Shown here one piece after another: positions 20,527 to 30,644 of a stretch of 46,332 nt of DNA (within the stretch, counting starts at the first letter, position 1; each line of letters begins with the position of its first letter). This DNA comes from Symbiodinium natans. Its lineage: Eukaryota; Sar; Dinophyceae; Suessiales; Symbiodiniaceae. Under the pieces are notes generated by a model, which did not search any database, was not told the origin of the DNA, and worked only from the letters and a program-made list of their open reading frames with translations. The DNA lies in assembly GCA_905221605.1 (NCBI GenBank), contig CAJNDS010002633.1:290001-336332 (forward strand), in the 5' to 3' direction. Made by a program: the position numbers and the translations under genes.

Positions 20527-20628
20527 TTTAACCACCGAAGCCCTACTGTAATCCTGTAAAATCCCTCCCCAGAATTAGCTTACACACCCTGTATTGTTGG
20601 GCTTTTTTGGGCAGTTCCGGGCCGCTAG

Positions 20629-20732
20629 CTTAGTAGCTGCGTGAGCACACTTTACACTTTTTGGGATACTATAATCCCCTATAGAACTGAAAGTCTCCAC
20701 TTTTTTGGGGGCTTATGAAGTCAGCAGCTAAG
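20629..20732 (+). mobile_element. Element E, uninterrupted copy
   Basis: CTTAGTAGCTG at the left and CAGCAGCTAAG at the right are inverted repeats. Internal GGGATACTATAATCCCC and GGGGCTTATGAAGTCAGC are shared with 37148-37315. This copy has about 28 bp of unique sequence where the other carries a telomeric array. Confidence 0.78.
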
Positions 20733-20762
20733 GGTTAAATGGATAATTGGAGGGTCTGCAGG

Positions 20763-20936
20763 CTAAACCTGGCCGGATCCTAAACCCTAAACCCTAAACC
20801 CTACACCCTACACCCTACACCCTAAACCCTAAACCCTAAACCCTAAACCCTAAACCCTAAACCCTAAACCCTAAACCCTAAACCCTAAACCCTAAACCCT
20901 AAACCCTAAACCCTAAACCCTAAACCTGGCCGGATC
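20763..20936. repeat. Telomeric tract flanked by 17-bp direct repeat
   Basis: CTAAACCTGGCCGGATC occurs perfectly at 20763-20779 and 20920-20936, with only CCCTAAA and CCCTACA units between. On the minus strand the duplicated site reads GCCAG|GTTTAG, so a GT-AG intron (20925 back to 20769) would remove the tract exactly. Minus-strand flanking sequence is open (CQGRAMELLSKDPARFSLQ), but + frames are open as well. Confidence 0.85.
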
Positions 20937-21042
20937 TTTTGAAAGGAGCTCCATCGCGCGTCCCTGGCACTCGAGGCTGGGGTCTAGGGTTTAGGGTTTA
21001 GGGTTTAGGGTTTAGGGTTTAGGGTTTAGTAGGAAGTTTCAG

Positions 21043-21635
21043 CTATGTGCGCTATTCGCCCAGTTTTGCAGAGCCCGCCTTGTTCCCTGGTCTGTGATGA
21101 TAGGTGTCCCCAACACTCCCCCCAAAAGGGGAACCCCCCAAAAAAGCCTTACCACAGGTGCGACTTTGGCGGAGGGGGGGGGGGGGGGTTTGGGGGACCT
21201 TATGACGTTGGGTTAGGTGCTGGTCTTGTAAGTGGCGCTTGTTGCTTTGGGCAGGCGGCGCGCAATGACATAGTTGGCTGCCACACCGCCCTGGGTGGGG
21301 ATGCATGCATCTAGGCTTGTGAAGACGCCGTGAGCATACTCTCGCTTAGAATGTCAGGTACACTTCAGAGTTTAGAGCGCTTCAATCCCTATGCCCTAAA
21401 CCCCAAACCCTAAACCCTCAAGCCCCTGCAACTTGAAATTATGAAGGACAAATCCAAAACAGAAACTCCTCGAAACTTTCCCCGGACCTGAACCCATAAT
21501 AATTCAATAAGCCCTAAACCCTAAACCCTAAACCCTAAACCCTAAACACATTCGGCCATCTACACCCCAGCAACCTCCACGTAGCTCGCGGACCGATGCT
21601 GCATCGACGGCTGCCCTAATGCTAAAGCCCCTCCG
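21043..21635 (+). CDS. Exon cluster, unknown protein (five exons)
   Basis: 21043-21103 (LCALFAQFCRARLVPWSVMI, donor G|GTGTCC), 21255-21294 (AARNDIVGCHTAL, donor G|GTGGGG), 21325-21357 (DAVSILSLRMS, in phase with the previous exon, donor G|GTACAC), a possible piece from 21369 (FRALQSLCPKP, in phase) and 21585-21635 (LADRCCIDGCPNAKAPP, GA donor). The Cys-rich last piece (CC..GC) may be structural. One intron contains a poly-G run (21174-21188). Function unknown. Confidence 0.48.
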
Positions 21636-21639
21636 GAAG

Positions 21640-22390
21640 TACTGTCATACATTCCGGGCTTAGTTTGGGGTGCTCACATACCGAACTCTGCATACATTTT
21701 TCTGTGTATTAGAGTCCCCTAACCCTAAATATCCTGCACTGTATAGATTTTTTTGCATATAATGAGACCATCACCCCTCTGGCACGTGGAGCCCTGGTGA
21801 AGCAATGACAACTAAGTTGAACTGAGAACGGCGCTGAATTGTTCAGCAATTTCAATTGAGAGTGTCATTGGACTGCGAAATTCAGTAACTGGTTGCAACT
21901 TGTGAGGCAGGCACTCTCCTCTTACCCTGAACTTTGGAACCTCGCAGTGTTGTCAGTTGCTTTGTCGGAATTCACACTTCTTCAAATGCTGTTCACGGCC
22001 TGCTATTTGAAAGTAACAGCTTGACTACAATTACGATTCTACGATTCAAGTATACTTGAACGGTGACTCAACTAATGTTCATGAAACTAGGGTTTAGGGT
22101 TTAGGGTTTAGGGTTTAGGGTTTAGGGTTTAGGGTTTAGGGTTTAGGGTTTAGGGTAGCTAGATGTCATACTAATATTTACCTCGCTTGTGCTCGCCCTG
22201 TCTCCGGGTTTTGTGGGTCTGAGAGCTGCAGGGCTTAGGTCTGGTGTTTAGGGTTTAGGGTTTAGGGTTTAGGGTTTAGGGTTTAGGGTTTAGGGTTTAG
22301 GGTTTAGGGTTTAGGGTTTAGGGTTTAGGGTTTTGGATATTTAGGGTGCAGGCGTAGGAGTTGAGCCTTCCACCAGCTAAGGCTGGAATG
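21640..22390. other. Intron-like or intergenic DNA with TTTAGGG arrays
   Basis: 21660-22085 is unique, moderately AT-rich and without a convincing exon. 22087-22152 and 22240-22332 are TTTAGGG arrays. No gene seen. Confidence 0.6.
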
Positions 22391-22395
22391 CGCAG

Positions 22396-23362
22396 CTCTA
22401 CTCTGTTTACCATGCGGCTGCCCATGGCTGCACGAGCCGCTGGCCACCGAAGACCAGTAGGGTGTAGGGCTTAAGGCTTTTAGGGTTTTTGGTTCAGGGG
22501 TTTAGGGGTTTGGGGGTTTAGGGGTTTAGGGTTTTATGGAGTTTTGGGTTTTGAAGGCTGAGGAATCAGAATGTACGGCTTAGGATGGAGGTTTGGACAG
22601 AACGCTTTTGGAATCTTCGCACCGCTCTGACCTGCAACAGGTGACAGTAGCTCAGCTTTCAGTATCTGATCCAGTCTATGCATTCCAGACGCTTGAGGGA
22701 GGGGATGTGGGGGAATTCGAGACCCCAAGCAGAAGCCTGCCAGCCTACAAGACCCACAGGGCCTTCTTCAAAACCCTAAACCCTAAACCGTAAACCCAAA
22801 CCCTAAAGCCTAAAGCCTAAACCCTAAACCCTAAACCCTAAACCCTAAACCCTAAACCCTAAACCCTAAACCCTAAACCCTAAACCCTAAACCCTTTCAA
22901 AATGATCATCTAGGGGCCCAGGGTAGTGATCAACATCCAAAGCAACTTCTTGCTCGAGGCTGGGACAGGCGGCCCTTAGCAGCCTGGTTGTCCACTTGGC
23001 CCCTTGATCGACCTAGCTGTTTAGGGTTTAGGGTTTAGGGTTTAGGGTTTAGGGTTTAGGGTTTAGGGTTTAGGGTTTAGGGTTTAGGGTTTAGGGTTTA
23101 GGGTTAACGGTTATTACTTACTGTTGGTTGGCAGGGAATGCGGGAATTAAGGCCCTACATACACCCTTTAAGGGATGATACGGGGTACCTCATTCCCAAC
23201 AGTAAGATTAGGGCTCTTGGGTTTGGAGTTTTGTTGGAGATTCATGTCGCTAGGGTTGAGAGCTTCAGGACTTTAGGGTTTGGGATTGCGGCCATGCACA
23301 CCATGTTGGAGACAGTGCCCCGTAGGGGCAAGCTGCGGACACTCAGAAGCTGGGCAAGTTAG
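22396..23362 (+). CDS. Exon cluster ending at a stop, unknown protein
   Basis: About 22396-22456 (LYSVYHAAAHGCTSRW), 22601-22772 (TLLESSHRSDLQQVTVAQLS, continuing VSDPVYAFQTLEGGDVGEFE), 22922-22958 (VVINIQSNFLLE, donor GAG|GCTGGG) and about 23285-23362 (IAAMHTMLETVPRRGKLRTL, then RSWAS and stop TAG). A reading of the last exon using a GTAGGG donor is also possible. The stop faces the minus-strand gene below, giving a convergent arrangement. Function unknown. Confidence 0.45.
23134..23198 (-). mobile_element. Element D copy
   Basis: The reverse complement reads GGGAATGAGGTACCCCGTAT and then ATCCCTTAAAGGG, matching the copy at 32079-32147 inside the kinase gene. Palindromic, no coding capacity. 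Confidence 0.65.
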
Positions 23363-23379
23363 CAGCTTCAAACCCTAAA

Positions 23380-23482
23380 CCCTAAACCCTAAACCCTAAA
23401 CCCTAAACCCTAAGCCCTAAGCCCTAAGCCCTAAGCCCTAAGCCCTAAGCCCTAAGCCCTAAGCCCTAAACCCTAAACCCTA
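23380..23482. repeat. CCCTAAA and CCCTAAG array
   Basis: Ordinary CCCTAAA units flank a homogeneous block of about nine CCCTAAG units, between the convergent coding regions. Confidence 0.95.
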
Positions 23483-23543
23483 ACCTGATCACTTTTCTGG
23501 ACGGTTGAAATCCATACCCGGCACAGCTGTCCGGGAAAGTCCC

Positions 23544-24279
23544 CTAAGTAGCTTTGAGCCATGGCACCTCGTGTGTGTAAGAGTCCAAGGCCCGTTCTGT
23601 GGTGTCGGTTGCCTCAGAACCCCTCCTGCGGCAGACCCCAAACCCTAAACCCGAAACCCTGAACCCTAAACCCTAAATTGAGTTGTGGGGAAGGCGCCGT
23701 CGGAGGTCCCCGACATCTCAGGTCTGAGCACGTGTCCTTCCTCTCGGGCTGGGATCCGAAAGGACCTCGTGTCACAGCAGCCTCCTAAAATTTAAGTTTT
23801 AGGGTTTAGGGCTTCGGATTTAGGGTGTAGGAGTTCAGAGTTAAAAATTAAGGTTTTTTGGGGTTTGGGGTTTAGGGTTTGGGGCTTGGGTTTAGGGTTT
23901 CCAGGGTCAGGAGTGGAGAGTTTACGGTCATGGAGGCAGGGGAGAGCGATAGAGTTGAGGTGTTGGAGTGAGCTCAGGTGGTTTATACGTTATGGGCTAG
24001 CTCTTCGAGCCTCGGTTCACTGCTGCTTCAAGAAAGACCCGAGCTCAAAGAGCCGAGGAGCCCAGTGAGAGCCCCGAGCTCATCTCTGCAACGCTTTAGG
24101 TGTTAGGGTTTAGGGTTTAGGGTTTAGGGGGGAACCGTTTCCTGAGAGATCTCAGTCTCAGCTTGCTGCTGCCATTGTGCAGGACCTTTAGATGCTGCTC
24201 CTTTCCGCTTGGCTTCTGTCAGCGCAGCATGGCATATGTTCAGATCCGAACCCCAATCTGGGTGGTGGCGTTGCAGCAT
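23544..24279 (-). CDS. Minus-strand multi-exon gene, unknown protein
   Basis: Starts at ATG 24279-24277. Exon 24279-24142 is 46 codons (MLQRHHPDWGSDLNICHAAL, then TEAKRKGAASKGPAQWQQQA) ending at a GA donor CAG|GAAACG. Further candidates are a short piece near 24083 (MSSGLSLG), about 23765-23683 (SFRIPAREEGHVLRPEMSGT) and 23625-23568 (GSEATDTTERALDSYTHE, donor GAG|GTGCCA), with a stop at 23544-23546 if read through. Hydrophilic, Ala/Gln/Lys-rich. Opposite strand to its neighbours. Joins between later exons are not closed. Function unknown. Confidence 0.5.
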
Positions 24280-24410
24280 GGAGGGTTAGGGTTTAGGGTT
24301 TAGGGTTTAGGGTGAAGGGTTTAGGGCTTTAGGGTCTGGGGTTTAGGGTTTAGGGTGAAGGGCTAAGAGTTGGGGTTGCTTGGGAGGGCATTTTCGGTTC
24401 AAGTCTCTTT

Positions 24411-24524
24411 CTTGGTAGCCCTGCGGTACCCCTTTTCCTTTTTTTTGGGGGGTCAAGGTTCCCTTATAAAGTAACCAGCCCAAAACGGGTGCCCTTGTTA
24501 TAATATGGTTGCTGGGCTACCAAG
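24411..24524. mobile_element. Element G copy 1, flanked by CTTT
   Basis: Ends CTTGGTAGCCC and GGGCTACCAAG are inverted repeats. CTTT occurs immediately on both sides, a possible 4-bp target duplication. A second copy is at 43566-43674. No coding capacity. Confidence 0.78.
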
Positions 24525-24551
24525 CTTTGCTAGCACAGGTCTCATAGGCTA

Positions 24552-24625
24552 CTGTGCTGGGGCATCTCGCTGGCTGCAGATTCGAATGACATGCCCTAAG
24601 CTACGTACTGCCGGAGCAGCCGTCC
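24552..24625 (-). CDS. Exon candidate, minus strand
   Basis: After a gtttag acceptor supplied by telomeric repeat on the minus strand, 24 codons are open (TAAPAVRSLGHVIRICSQRD) to a TAG at 24549-24551. It could be an upstream exon of the minus gene or chance. Confidence 0.3.
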
Positions 24626-24638
24626 CTAAACCCTAAAC

Positions 24639-25281
24639 TTGGGTTCGGCCGGTCCACACTAACAGTCAAATAACGCCGTGGCCTTATAACACACAGGCCA
24701 AAAATAGCACCAGGAATCCCAGTCAATTTTAGCATTTACCGGGTGCTTATTTTTGTGGGTCTGCTGGTGGTGACTGTTAGTCACATAGCAGCAGAAATAG
24801 CACCAGAAATAGCACCAGAAATAGCACAAACAATAGCACAAAAAATAGCACCAGAAATAGCGCCAGGAATAGCACAAAAAATAGCACCAGAAATAGCACA
24901 AACAATAGCACCAGAAATAGCACCAGGAATCCCAGTCAATTTTATCAGCTTAGCATTTACCGGGTGCTGTTTTTTGTGGGTCTGCTGATGGTGATTGTTA
25001 GTCACATAGCACCAGCAACAGCACCAGAAATAGCACCAGAAATAGCACAAACAATAGCACAAAAAATAGCACCAGAAATAGCACAAACAATAGCACAAAA
25101 AATAGCACCAGAAATAGCACCAGGAATAGCACAAAAAAATGCACCAGAAATAGCACCAGAAATAGCACCAGGAATTGCACCAGGAATAGCAGGAATCTCA
25201 GTCATTTTTTTGGCATTTACCGGGTGCTTTTATTTGTGGGCCTGCTGGTGGTGACTGTTAGTGTGGACCGGCCGAACCCAA
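24639..25281. mobile_element. 643-bp element with perfect 30-bp inverted ends inside telomeric repeat
   Basis: TTGGGTTCGGCCGGTCCACA begins the left end (24639-24668), and the right end (25252-25281) is its exact 30-bp reverse complement. The interior has three similar modules. Each has a GTGACT-GTT-AGTCAC near-palindrome, a run of 12-bp units (ATAGCACCAGAA and variants), and a shared GCATTTACCGGGTGC stretch. CCCTAAAC abuts both ends, so it inserted into a telomere-like array. ORFs such as IAPEIAPEIAQTIAQK follow from the 12-bp period on either strand. No transposase is visible, so it is likely non-autonomous. Confidence 0.9.
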
Positions 25282-25320
25282 CCCTAAACCCTAAACCCTA
25301 TAAGCCCTAAACCCACGAAG

Positions 25321-27096
25321 CCTCTGAGGACATCTCTGCCGTTTTATCCTCGTACTACAACGAGGGAGGACATCACCACTTGCGCATAGAGGAAGCCAAT
25401 CCAGAGCAGGCTGGTACCCCCCTTAACCCTAAACCCTGAAGCCTAAACCCTAAGCCCTAGGCCACGACTGCATTTAGATTTCATACAGGGGCCTTGAGCA
25501 TTATCAATAGCATAAACAGTTACCCAAAATCCCATTCAATCTGACCCAGTGGCCTGCCATACTTGAGAGAACCAGCCTTGGTTACATCCCTCACATGAAT
25601 TAGCGTTGGCATACCCGAAGAACCCCCAAGAAGCAGTCCAATTGCAGCTACCCAATGCACCCATCCCACATTAGTCATGCCACATTCTCTTGGCTTGGAG
25701 GGTTGAGACTTGGCTCTCAGGGTTCAAAGTTGGAGGGACTACTCAGGCGTAGAGGCGCCAAGGTTGAAAATTTAGAATTGAGGGTTCATGGTCTTGGCCG
25801 CTAGGAAAGCCTGAAAACCCTGAGGCCCGAACCACAACCCTCTGAAACTCGTCGGGAAGCCTTGAAGCCCCTTTGAGTCCTCGATCTGCAGGCTCTCGAA
25901 AGCGACCTGCAAGATGAGTTGATATCCCGCTCCGCAGGCGCGGGAGGGGGGGTGCGGTGTTCGAAAGTAGCACAGGTTCAGGATCTAGGTGTTCTTATGT
26001 GTTTCTATTGTACAAGGGCCTCTGTCAGGGCGAAACTGATTTCAAACGATTATCGCAACTTAGCACAGCCACCAAGAGCACACCCAAACCCAGAGCCCTG
26101 AAAAGCCAGCAAAACCCTTCTAAGCCGGCAGCGCCCCTAAACCCCTCGGGGCAAGAATGCGAGGCTCCCTGGCGGCTGAGTCCTCAATCTCCGAGCGCGA
26201 GCCGGAGCTTCCTCAATTGCGAGTGGACCCTGGGACAGGGCCCCCAATTCTGGGGGCATTAGGGGCATTAGGGGGGGGCTTAGGGGGTTTATAAAAGCTG
26301 TCGTTGGGTTGTAGGGTTTTACTTGGCTGTTCGTGCTTTCGGCGCTTGAGGGCTTCTAAGATGTTTAGGGGTCTTGTCGGGTTTAGATGCCCTATGGGGC
26401 TTAATGGTCAGCATCAAAAATTGCCGACCCCTTTCTGGATACCCGGAGATAGAAGGGCCTGCATCTTCGTAGGAAACCCAGGCCAGACCTATCTAGGACC
26501 TGCCAGGTTTTCGGTTTTTTCGCTTGCGTTTTGGTATGTTTTGAGGGTTTATTTAGGGTTTAGGGGGGAACCCAAGCAAGACCTACCGTAGACTTCGAGC
26601 GCTTCGAGCGCTTGGCGTGTTTAAGGTGTGGGGTTTCGGGTCTAGGGTTTAGTTCAATGTTACTGGGCTGGCCAAATGCAACCATAGATGGGCAGTTTTT
26701 AGGGTTGTGTCGTGTTTTTGGTTTTGGGCTTTTTAGGTTTTGGGGTTCGGGACAGGACAGGGCGGAGAAGCGCAACGCCCAATTGCCGAGAAGAAGGTCA
26801 AGAAAGATAGGGGTTGCGTTGGGTGCGAACAGGATGCCAGCCATAAACCCTAAACCATAATAACACTTCAGGAGTTGGGGGTTTCGGGAAGCTTTCCCAG
26901 GATTTCCCTAGTTTTTTTGCGCAGGATCTTCCTCCTAACCCTGAACCCCCAACGCCTTGGAACCCACATGCCTAGGAGGGCCTACGACTGGTGGCTGCGC
27001 AGTGGTCGAACGGAGGAATCGAGAGGGACAGCGATGAGGTGGAATATGCGCCCCGTCTGCATCTCGCACCTAGCTCTAAACATCTCTAAACTCTAA
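25321..27096 (+). CDS. Multi-exon gene, unknown protein, ends at 27096
   Basis: 25321-25409 (SEDISAVLSSYYNEGGHHHL, donor CAG|GCTGG), 25892-25937 (ALESDLQDELISRSA, GC donor) joined in phase to a piece from 25976 (GSRCSYVFLLYKGLCQGETD, open to about 26160 or beyond), 26412-26506 (HQKLPTPFWIPGDRRACIFV, donor AG|GTTTTC) joined in phase to 26761-26817 (AEKRNAQLPRRRSRKIGV), joined in phase to 26935-27096 after a strong acceptor (agtttttttgcgcag), ending ALNISKL and stop. A basic RRRSRK stretch is present. Telomeric repeats are sparse here compared with neighbours. Function unknown. Confidence 0.5.
25520..25678 (-). CDS. Small ORF with one membrane-like segment
   Basis: ATG 25678 to TAA 25520 gives 52 codons, MTNVGWVHWVAAIGLLLGGS, then SGMPTLIHVRDVTKAGSLKY. 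Hydrophobic N-terminus. It lies between + strand exons, so it may be intronic or a chance frame; it is noted because composition is protein-like without splicing. Confidence 0.25.
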   Translation of the reverse strand: MTNVGWVHWVAAIGLLLGGSSGMPTLIHVRDVTKAGSLKYGRPLGQIEWDFG

Positions 27097-27206
27097 ACCC
27101 TAAACCCTGTTCGGGGTCTGCAATGGGTCTTCTGGGCGCGGGGGGGGCGGGGGGTGAGGGAGGGTTGGAACACTGAAGATTCCCTACTTCCACCGTTTGC
27201 CTGCTG

Positions 27207-29844
27207 CAGTTGTGGCTTCTTTGGCGTCCCCCTCCTCTGTGACTTTGAGGGCTTAGGGGGGTTTTGGGGGGCTGAGGTTGGGATGTACCCCCTTATACTA
27301 ACAGTCCTTGATAGGGATTATAGTACCCCCCCCCCCCCCCCCCTCATTGTAATACCTTTTAAGGACTGTGGAAACAGCATACACGGCAAGGTTTAAGGAC
27401 TGTTCGTTTAGGGGGAATATCCCAAGGTTGAGGGCTTACGGGTGTGAGTAGCTTGCTTTGGGGTTGCAGTTGTCTACAGGATTCTTCAGGGTACTCGCAC
27501 ACGGTTGCGATTGAAACGGCCGCTTCCCGTAGCTCTACCGTTCCGATTGGCATTTGCTTTAAGACTTTCCGAACGCGCGTCCTAAAACCGAAAAACCTCC
27601 AACACCCCAACACCCATAGCTCCTAGACCTTTTGCCCACAGATTGCCAGGAGATGGAGCTCCCTCCGATGGCACGGGCCCCACCTTCTGGCTTTTTTCGG
27701 GTGTCGGGGGGGAGGGGGGTGGGCTCATGGTTGTTGTGACAGTGTTGGTTCTGATCTAGGCTGGAGGCCTCTTGGGTCCCTGTTCCAGTCAGGACACTCC
27801 TACGGAAGACCAAATCAGGACGTGACTTCAGGGCTCATGTGCGGGGAATGTTCGCCCTGATTGAGGCCGTTCCCCCAAATTATGCCCTTACAAAGCTCCC
27901 CGAAACCCCAAACTCCAGACATCCCTCTACCCTAAACCCTAATGTCTTCCTAAGTAAGGGCTGTCCCTACACCCCAAACCCTAAACCCTAAACGTCACTC
28001 CATGGGACATCCAGGCATGGGAGCACCGGGAGATTGCACCAGGGAGATCCTAGAAAAGCCTTCCTGAATCCTAAACCCTAAACCCCTAAGCCCCTGAACT
28101 CCGAAACCCCTAAACTCCTAAACCTCCAAACCCGCGGACCTCCCTAAACCCCTAACTTGCTAGGGTTTAGGGGGTTTGGGCCTTAAAGATGCCTAGTGAT
28201 CAGGACTTCGGGATGTGTAGGGTTTAAGGGGTGCACTTTCAACACCCAGACTCCACGTGACACTCCGCAAAGTTTGGGGGGAGGAGGCGGTGGCAAGTTG
28301 CTGGCAGATGCTTTGGGTGGCCGCCCTGGTAAAACCTGGAGTCAAGAAAGGGGCTTGTGATTCTCCCGACGCCCCCCTAAACCCGAAATCCTAAACCCTA
28401 AACCCTAAACCCTAAACCCTAAACCCTAAACCCTAAACCCTAAACCCTAAACCCTAAACCCCACTCCTTGCTGCCATAGCCTGGGCCCTTCACAGGTCAT
28501 CCGCCTCTCCCGTGGCATGTCGCCCTCGCATGGCCGCTGGTACTTGCGCCCCGGCCAAAGGCTTTTGCCCAAAGCTTCGGGCTCCAAAAAACAGAGGCCT
28601 TGGGGTAGTTTCGTAGGGTGTTTAGGGTTTGGGGATTAGGGTTTAGGGTTTAGGGTTTAGGGGTACCCTACTTGCCCTAAACTCTAAACCAGGATTGGGG
28701 CTCAGGGGCCCGGCTCGGGGTCTTGATTGGTTTAGGGCTTCGGCACCCAGGGGGTAGGGGGAAGCCTGTGCCTGAGACGACGTGCACGGACCACTGCATC
28801 TGTAAGATTAAACGCGGTTTAGGGTTTAGGGTTTAGGGTTTAGGGTTTAGGGTTTAGGGTTTAGGGTTTAGGGTTTAGGGTTTAGTCAGTTCCTTGCCGT
28901 CAGGTGCCCCCTCATCATTGCCTACGCGGACGCCTTTGGCACAGACCTCGCAGATCCACCCGCACCTCGGTCGGAAACGTGCCAAAATCAAAGCTTCCCA
29001 TTGAGGGGGGTGGGAGGGGAGGGGGGGGGGGGGGGGGGGGAGCGTGGCTGAGGCGGGCCCTCAGGGCTTCTTTCGCATTAAGGTTCTGGATTTAGGCTGG
29101 GCTCGTGTTCTACACAAACCCTAAACGCCCACAAGTGAATGTCCCGACGTTCCTATATGCGCGCGCCCTACACCATGAACCATGAATTCTTCCTCCGTTT
29201 GTGCTGAACTTTCTAAGATCCTGGGGAGGAGGACGGGAGGGAGGGGGGTTTCGGGTATAGGGTTTAGGGCTTAGGGTTTAGGGTTTAGGGTTTACGGCCG
29301 CGCAGTGAAGATTCTATGTGTTCAATTTTGGCAAGAGCCCCCAAAGCCCTTAATCAGAAGCCCTTTGTTTTTCCACCTCAATGTCGGGATGGTTCCATTT
29401 TGAATCCTGCTGCTCTGACGAGCACGTGTTGCCCCAACCTTCCATGCATGTCTGCTCCATTGTCATATCACCCCGTGTGAGTGCAATTGAGGTGGCCCAC
29501 GTCTACCTCAGGCAGGGCGTTCGTGGCATTCTGGAAGCGGGGCTTTGTGCACCTTGATCGCCTACTTGTACTAGTAGGGTTATCACTACCCTAAACAGAG
29601 TTATAATCAGTCGTAACCAAGTCTGCCCTCCTTGTGAGCCCAGTTCTAACTACCCAATGAGCCTCTAAGTCGAGCCCCACATGACAATTCCAGCAGAGAC
29701 CTATGCAAGGAAGCCGGGGTAGAGATCTGGGGTGCTGACCTGGGCAGGACATCGATGAACCCTGCTTTGTGCGCGCTGCATGGCGTCCGACTCGTGAGCT
29801 TCGCCTAGCCTTAGAAGAACCCTCGCAGAGCCCAATGGTGCGAT
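27207..29844 (+). CDS. Exon cluster, unknown protein(s)
   Basis: Candidates: 27480-27626 (DSSGYSHTVAIETAASRSST; the minus strand is also open here, VLKQMPIGTVELREAAVSIA), 27642-27700 (CQEMELPPMARAPPSGFFR, donor CGG|GTGTCG), 27760-27865 (LEASWVPVPVRTLLRKTKSG, GC donor), 28015-28044 (AWEHREIAP), 28250-28328 (LHVTLRKVWGEEAVASCWQM, donor CTG|GTAAAA) joined in phase to 28496-28604 (VIRLSRGMSPSHGRWYLRPG), joined in phase to 28751-28816 (GKPVPETTCTDHCICKIKR, donor G|GTTTAG from telomeric repeat) and 28904-28998, then 29748-29844 (DIDEPCFVRAAWRPTRELRL). Function unknown. Confidence 0.48.
27280..27423. mobile_element. Element B, complete copy
   Basis: GGGATGTACCCCCTTATACT...CAGTCCTT at the left and its inverted counterpart (GGGATATTCCCCCTAAACGA...CAGTCCTT on the other strand) at the right give about 29-bp imperfect inverted ends. 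AGGTTG lies just outside both ends and may be a target duplication. A C run (27326-27343) lies inside. Related fragments are at 12813, 15557, 44899 and 45002. Confidence 0.8.
29381..29557 (+). CDS. Unspliced 58-codon ORF, unknown
   Basis: ATG 29381 to TGA 29557 reads MSGWFHFESCCSDEHVLPQP, then SMHVCSIVISPRVSAIEVAH, then VYLRQGVRGILEAGLCAP. It is open without splicing and the region has no telomeric repeat. It might be one exon of the surrounding + gene or a separate small protein. Confidence 0.35.
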   Translation: MSGWFHFESCCSDEHVLPQPSMHVCSIVISPRVSAIEVAHVYLRQGVRGILEAGLCAP

Positions 29845-30427
29845 GTAGGGTTCAGGGCTTAGGGTTTAGGGTTTAGGGTTTAGGGTTCAGGGAAAAGACA
29901 TCCAAGAGACCCCGGGATTCGACAACTCCATCAGAACTCAAATGCCGCTCTTCACGACCCTGCCGCGAACGAACGCGGCGGCCGGGGCGAAACAGCCCCC
30001 ACCCCGCACGGAAGCCAGCTTCTGGATACATCAATTTAGGGTTTAGGGTTTAAAGAGCCTCATATACAAGGGCTCAGAGGTTTAGGGCAGCTTATATCTC
30101 CTGGTCACGAGGATGCAAAGTTCAGAGCCCTTCCGTGCGGGACCCCAAAGGTCGCTGATCGGTCCGTGTGCTTCGCCTGCATGCTTCAATCGGGGACGAG
30201 AGGCTTCGAGCCCTGTGAGCCTGAACTCTAAACCCTAAACCCTAAGCCCTAAACCCTAAACCTTAAACCCTAAACCCCAAAACCTTAAACCTTAAACCCT
30301 AAACCCTAAACCCTAAACCCTAGCTGTCCTGATTGAGGCATGCCCAGGTGTTCCTTCATGGTGTGAGACAGGTGGCTACCAAGAGTCCCCCACCCTGAGT
30401 CCAATAAGCCCTAAGAGTCTGCAATGT

Positions 30428-30552
30428 AAGGGAGGGTTATCCTGTTTAGGGTTTAGGGTTTAGGGGTTGAGGGGTTTAGGGGTTTAGAGGTTTAGGGTTT
30501 AAGGTTTAGGGTTTAAGGTTTAGGGTTTAGGGTTTAAGGGAGGGTTGTCCTG
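30428..30552. repeat. Telomeric tract flanked by 17-bp direct repeat
   Basis: AAGGGAGGGTTATCCTG (30428-30444) recurs with one mismatch at 30536-30552; between them is only TTTAGGG-type repeat with TTTAAGG variants. On the minus strand the duplicated site contains CAG|GA, a GA-AG intron possibility, and flanking frames are open on both strands (+ CPGVPSWCETGGYQESPTL; minus RVEIETDNKAIVQDNPPL). Confidence 0.8.
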
Positions 30553-30644
30553 AACTATGGCCTTGTTGTCGGTCTCTATCTCAACTCTCTCCCTGTAGTT
30601 TATAGGGCCAGGAAAACGCACCCCCAAGTCGAGTAAAAACCTAG

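Noticed and set aside
22641-22662. Possible 22-nt intron between CAG|GTGACAG and TTTCAG
   Set aside because: Too short to be credible, and the frame is open if read through.
24659-25254. Overlapping ORFs of 60-117 codons on both strands with Ile-Ala-Pro-Glu or Cys-Tyr-Phe repeats
   Set aside because: They are forced by the 12-bp period of the satellite inside the inverted-repeat element; all frames stay open, so this is not evidence of a protein.
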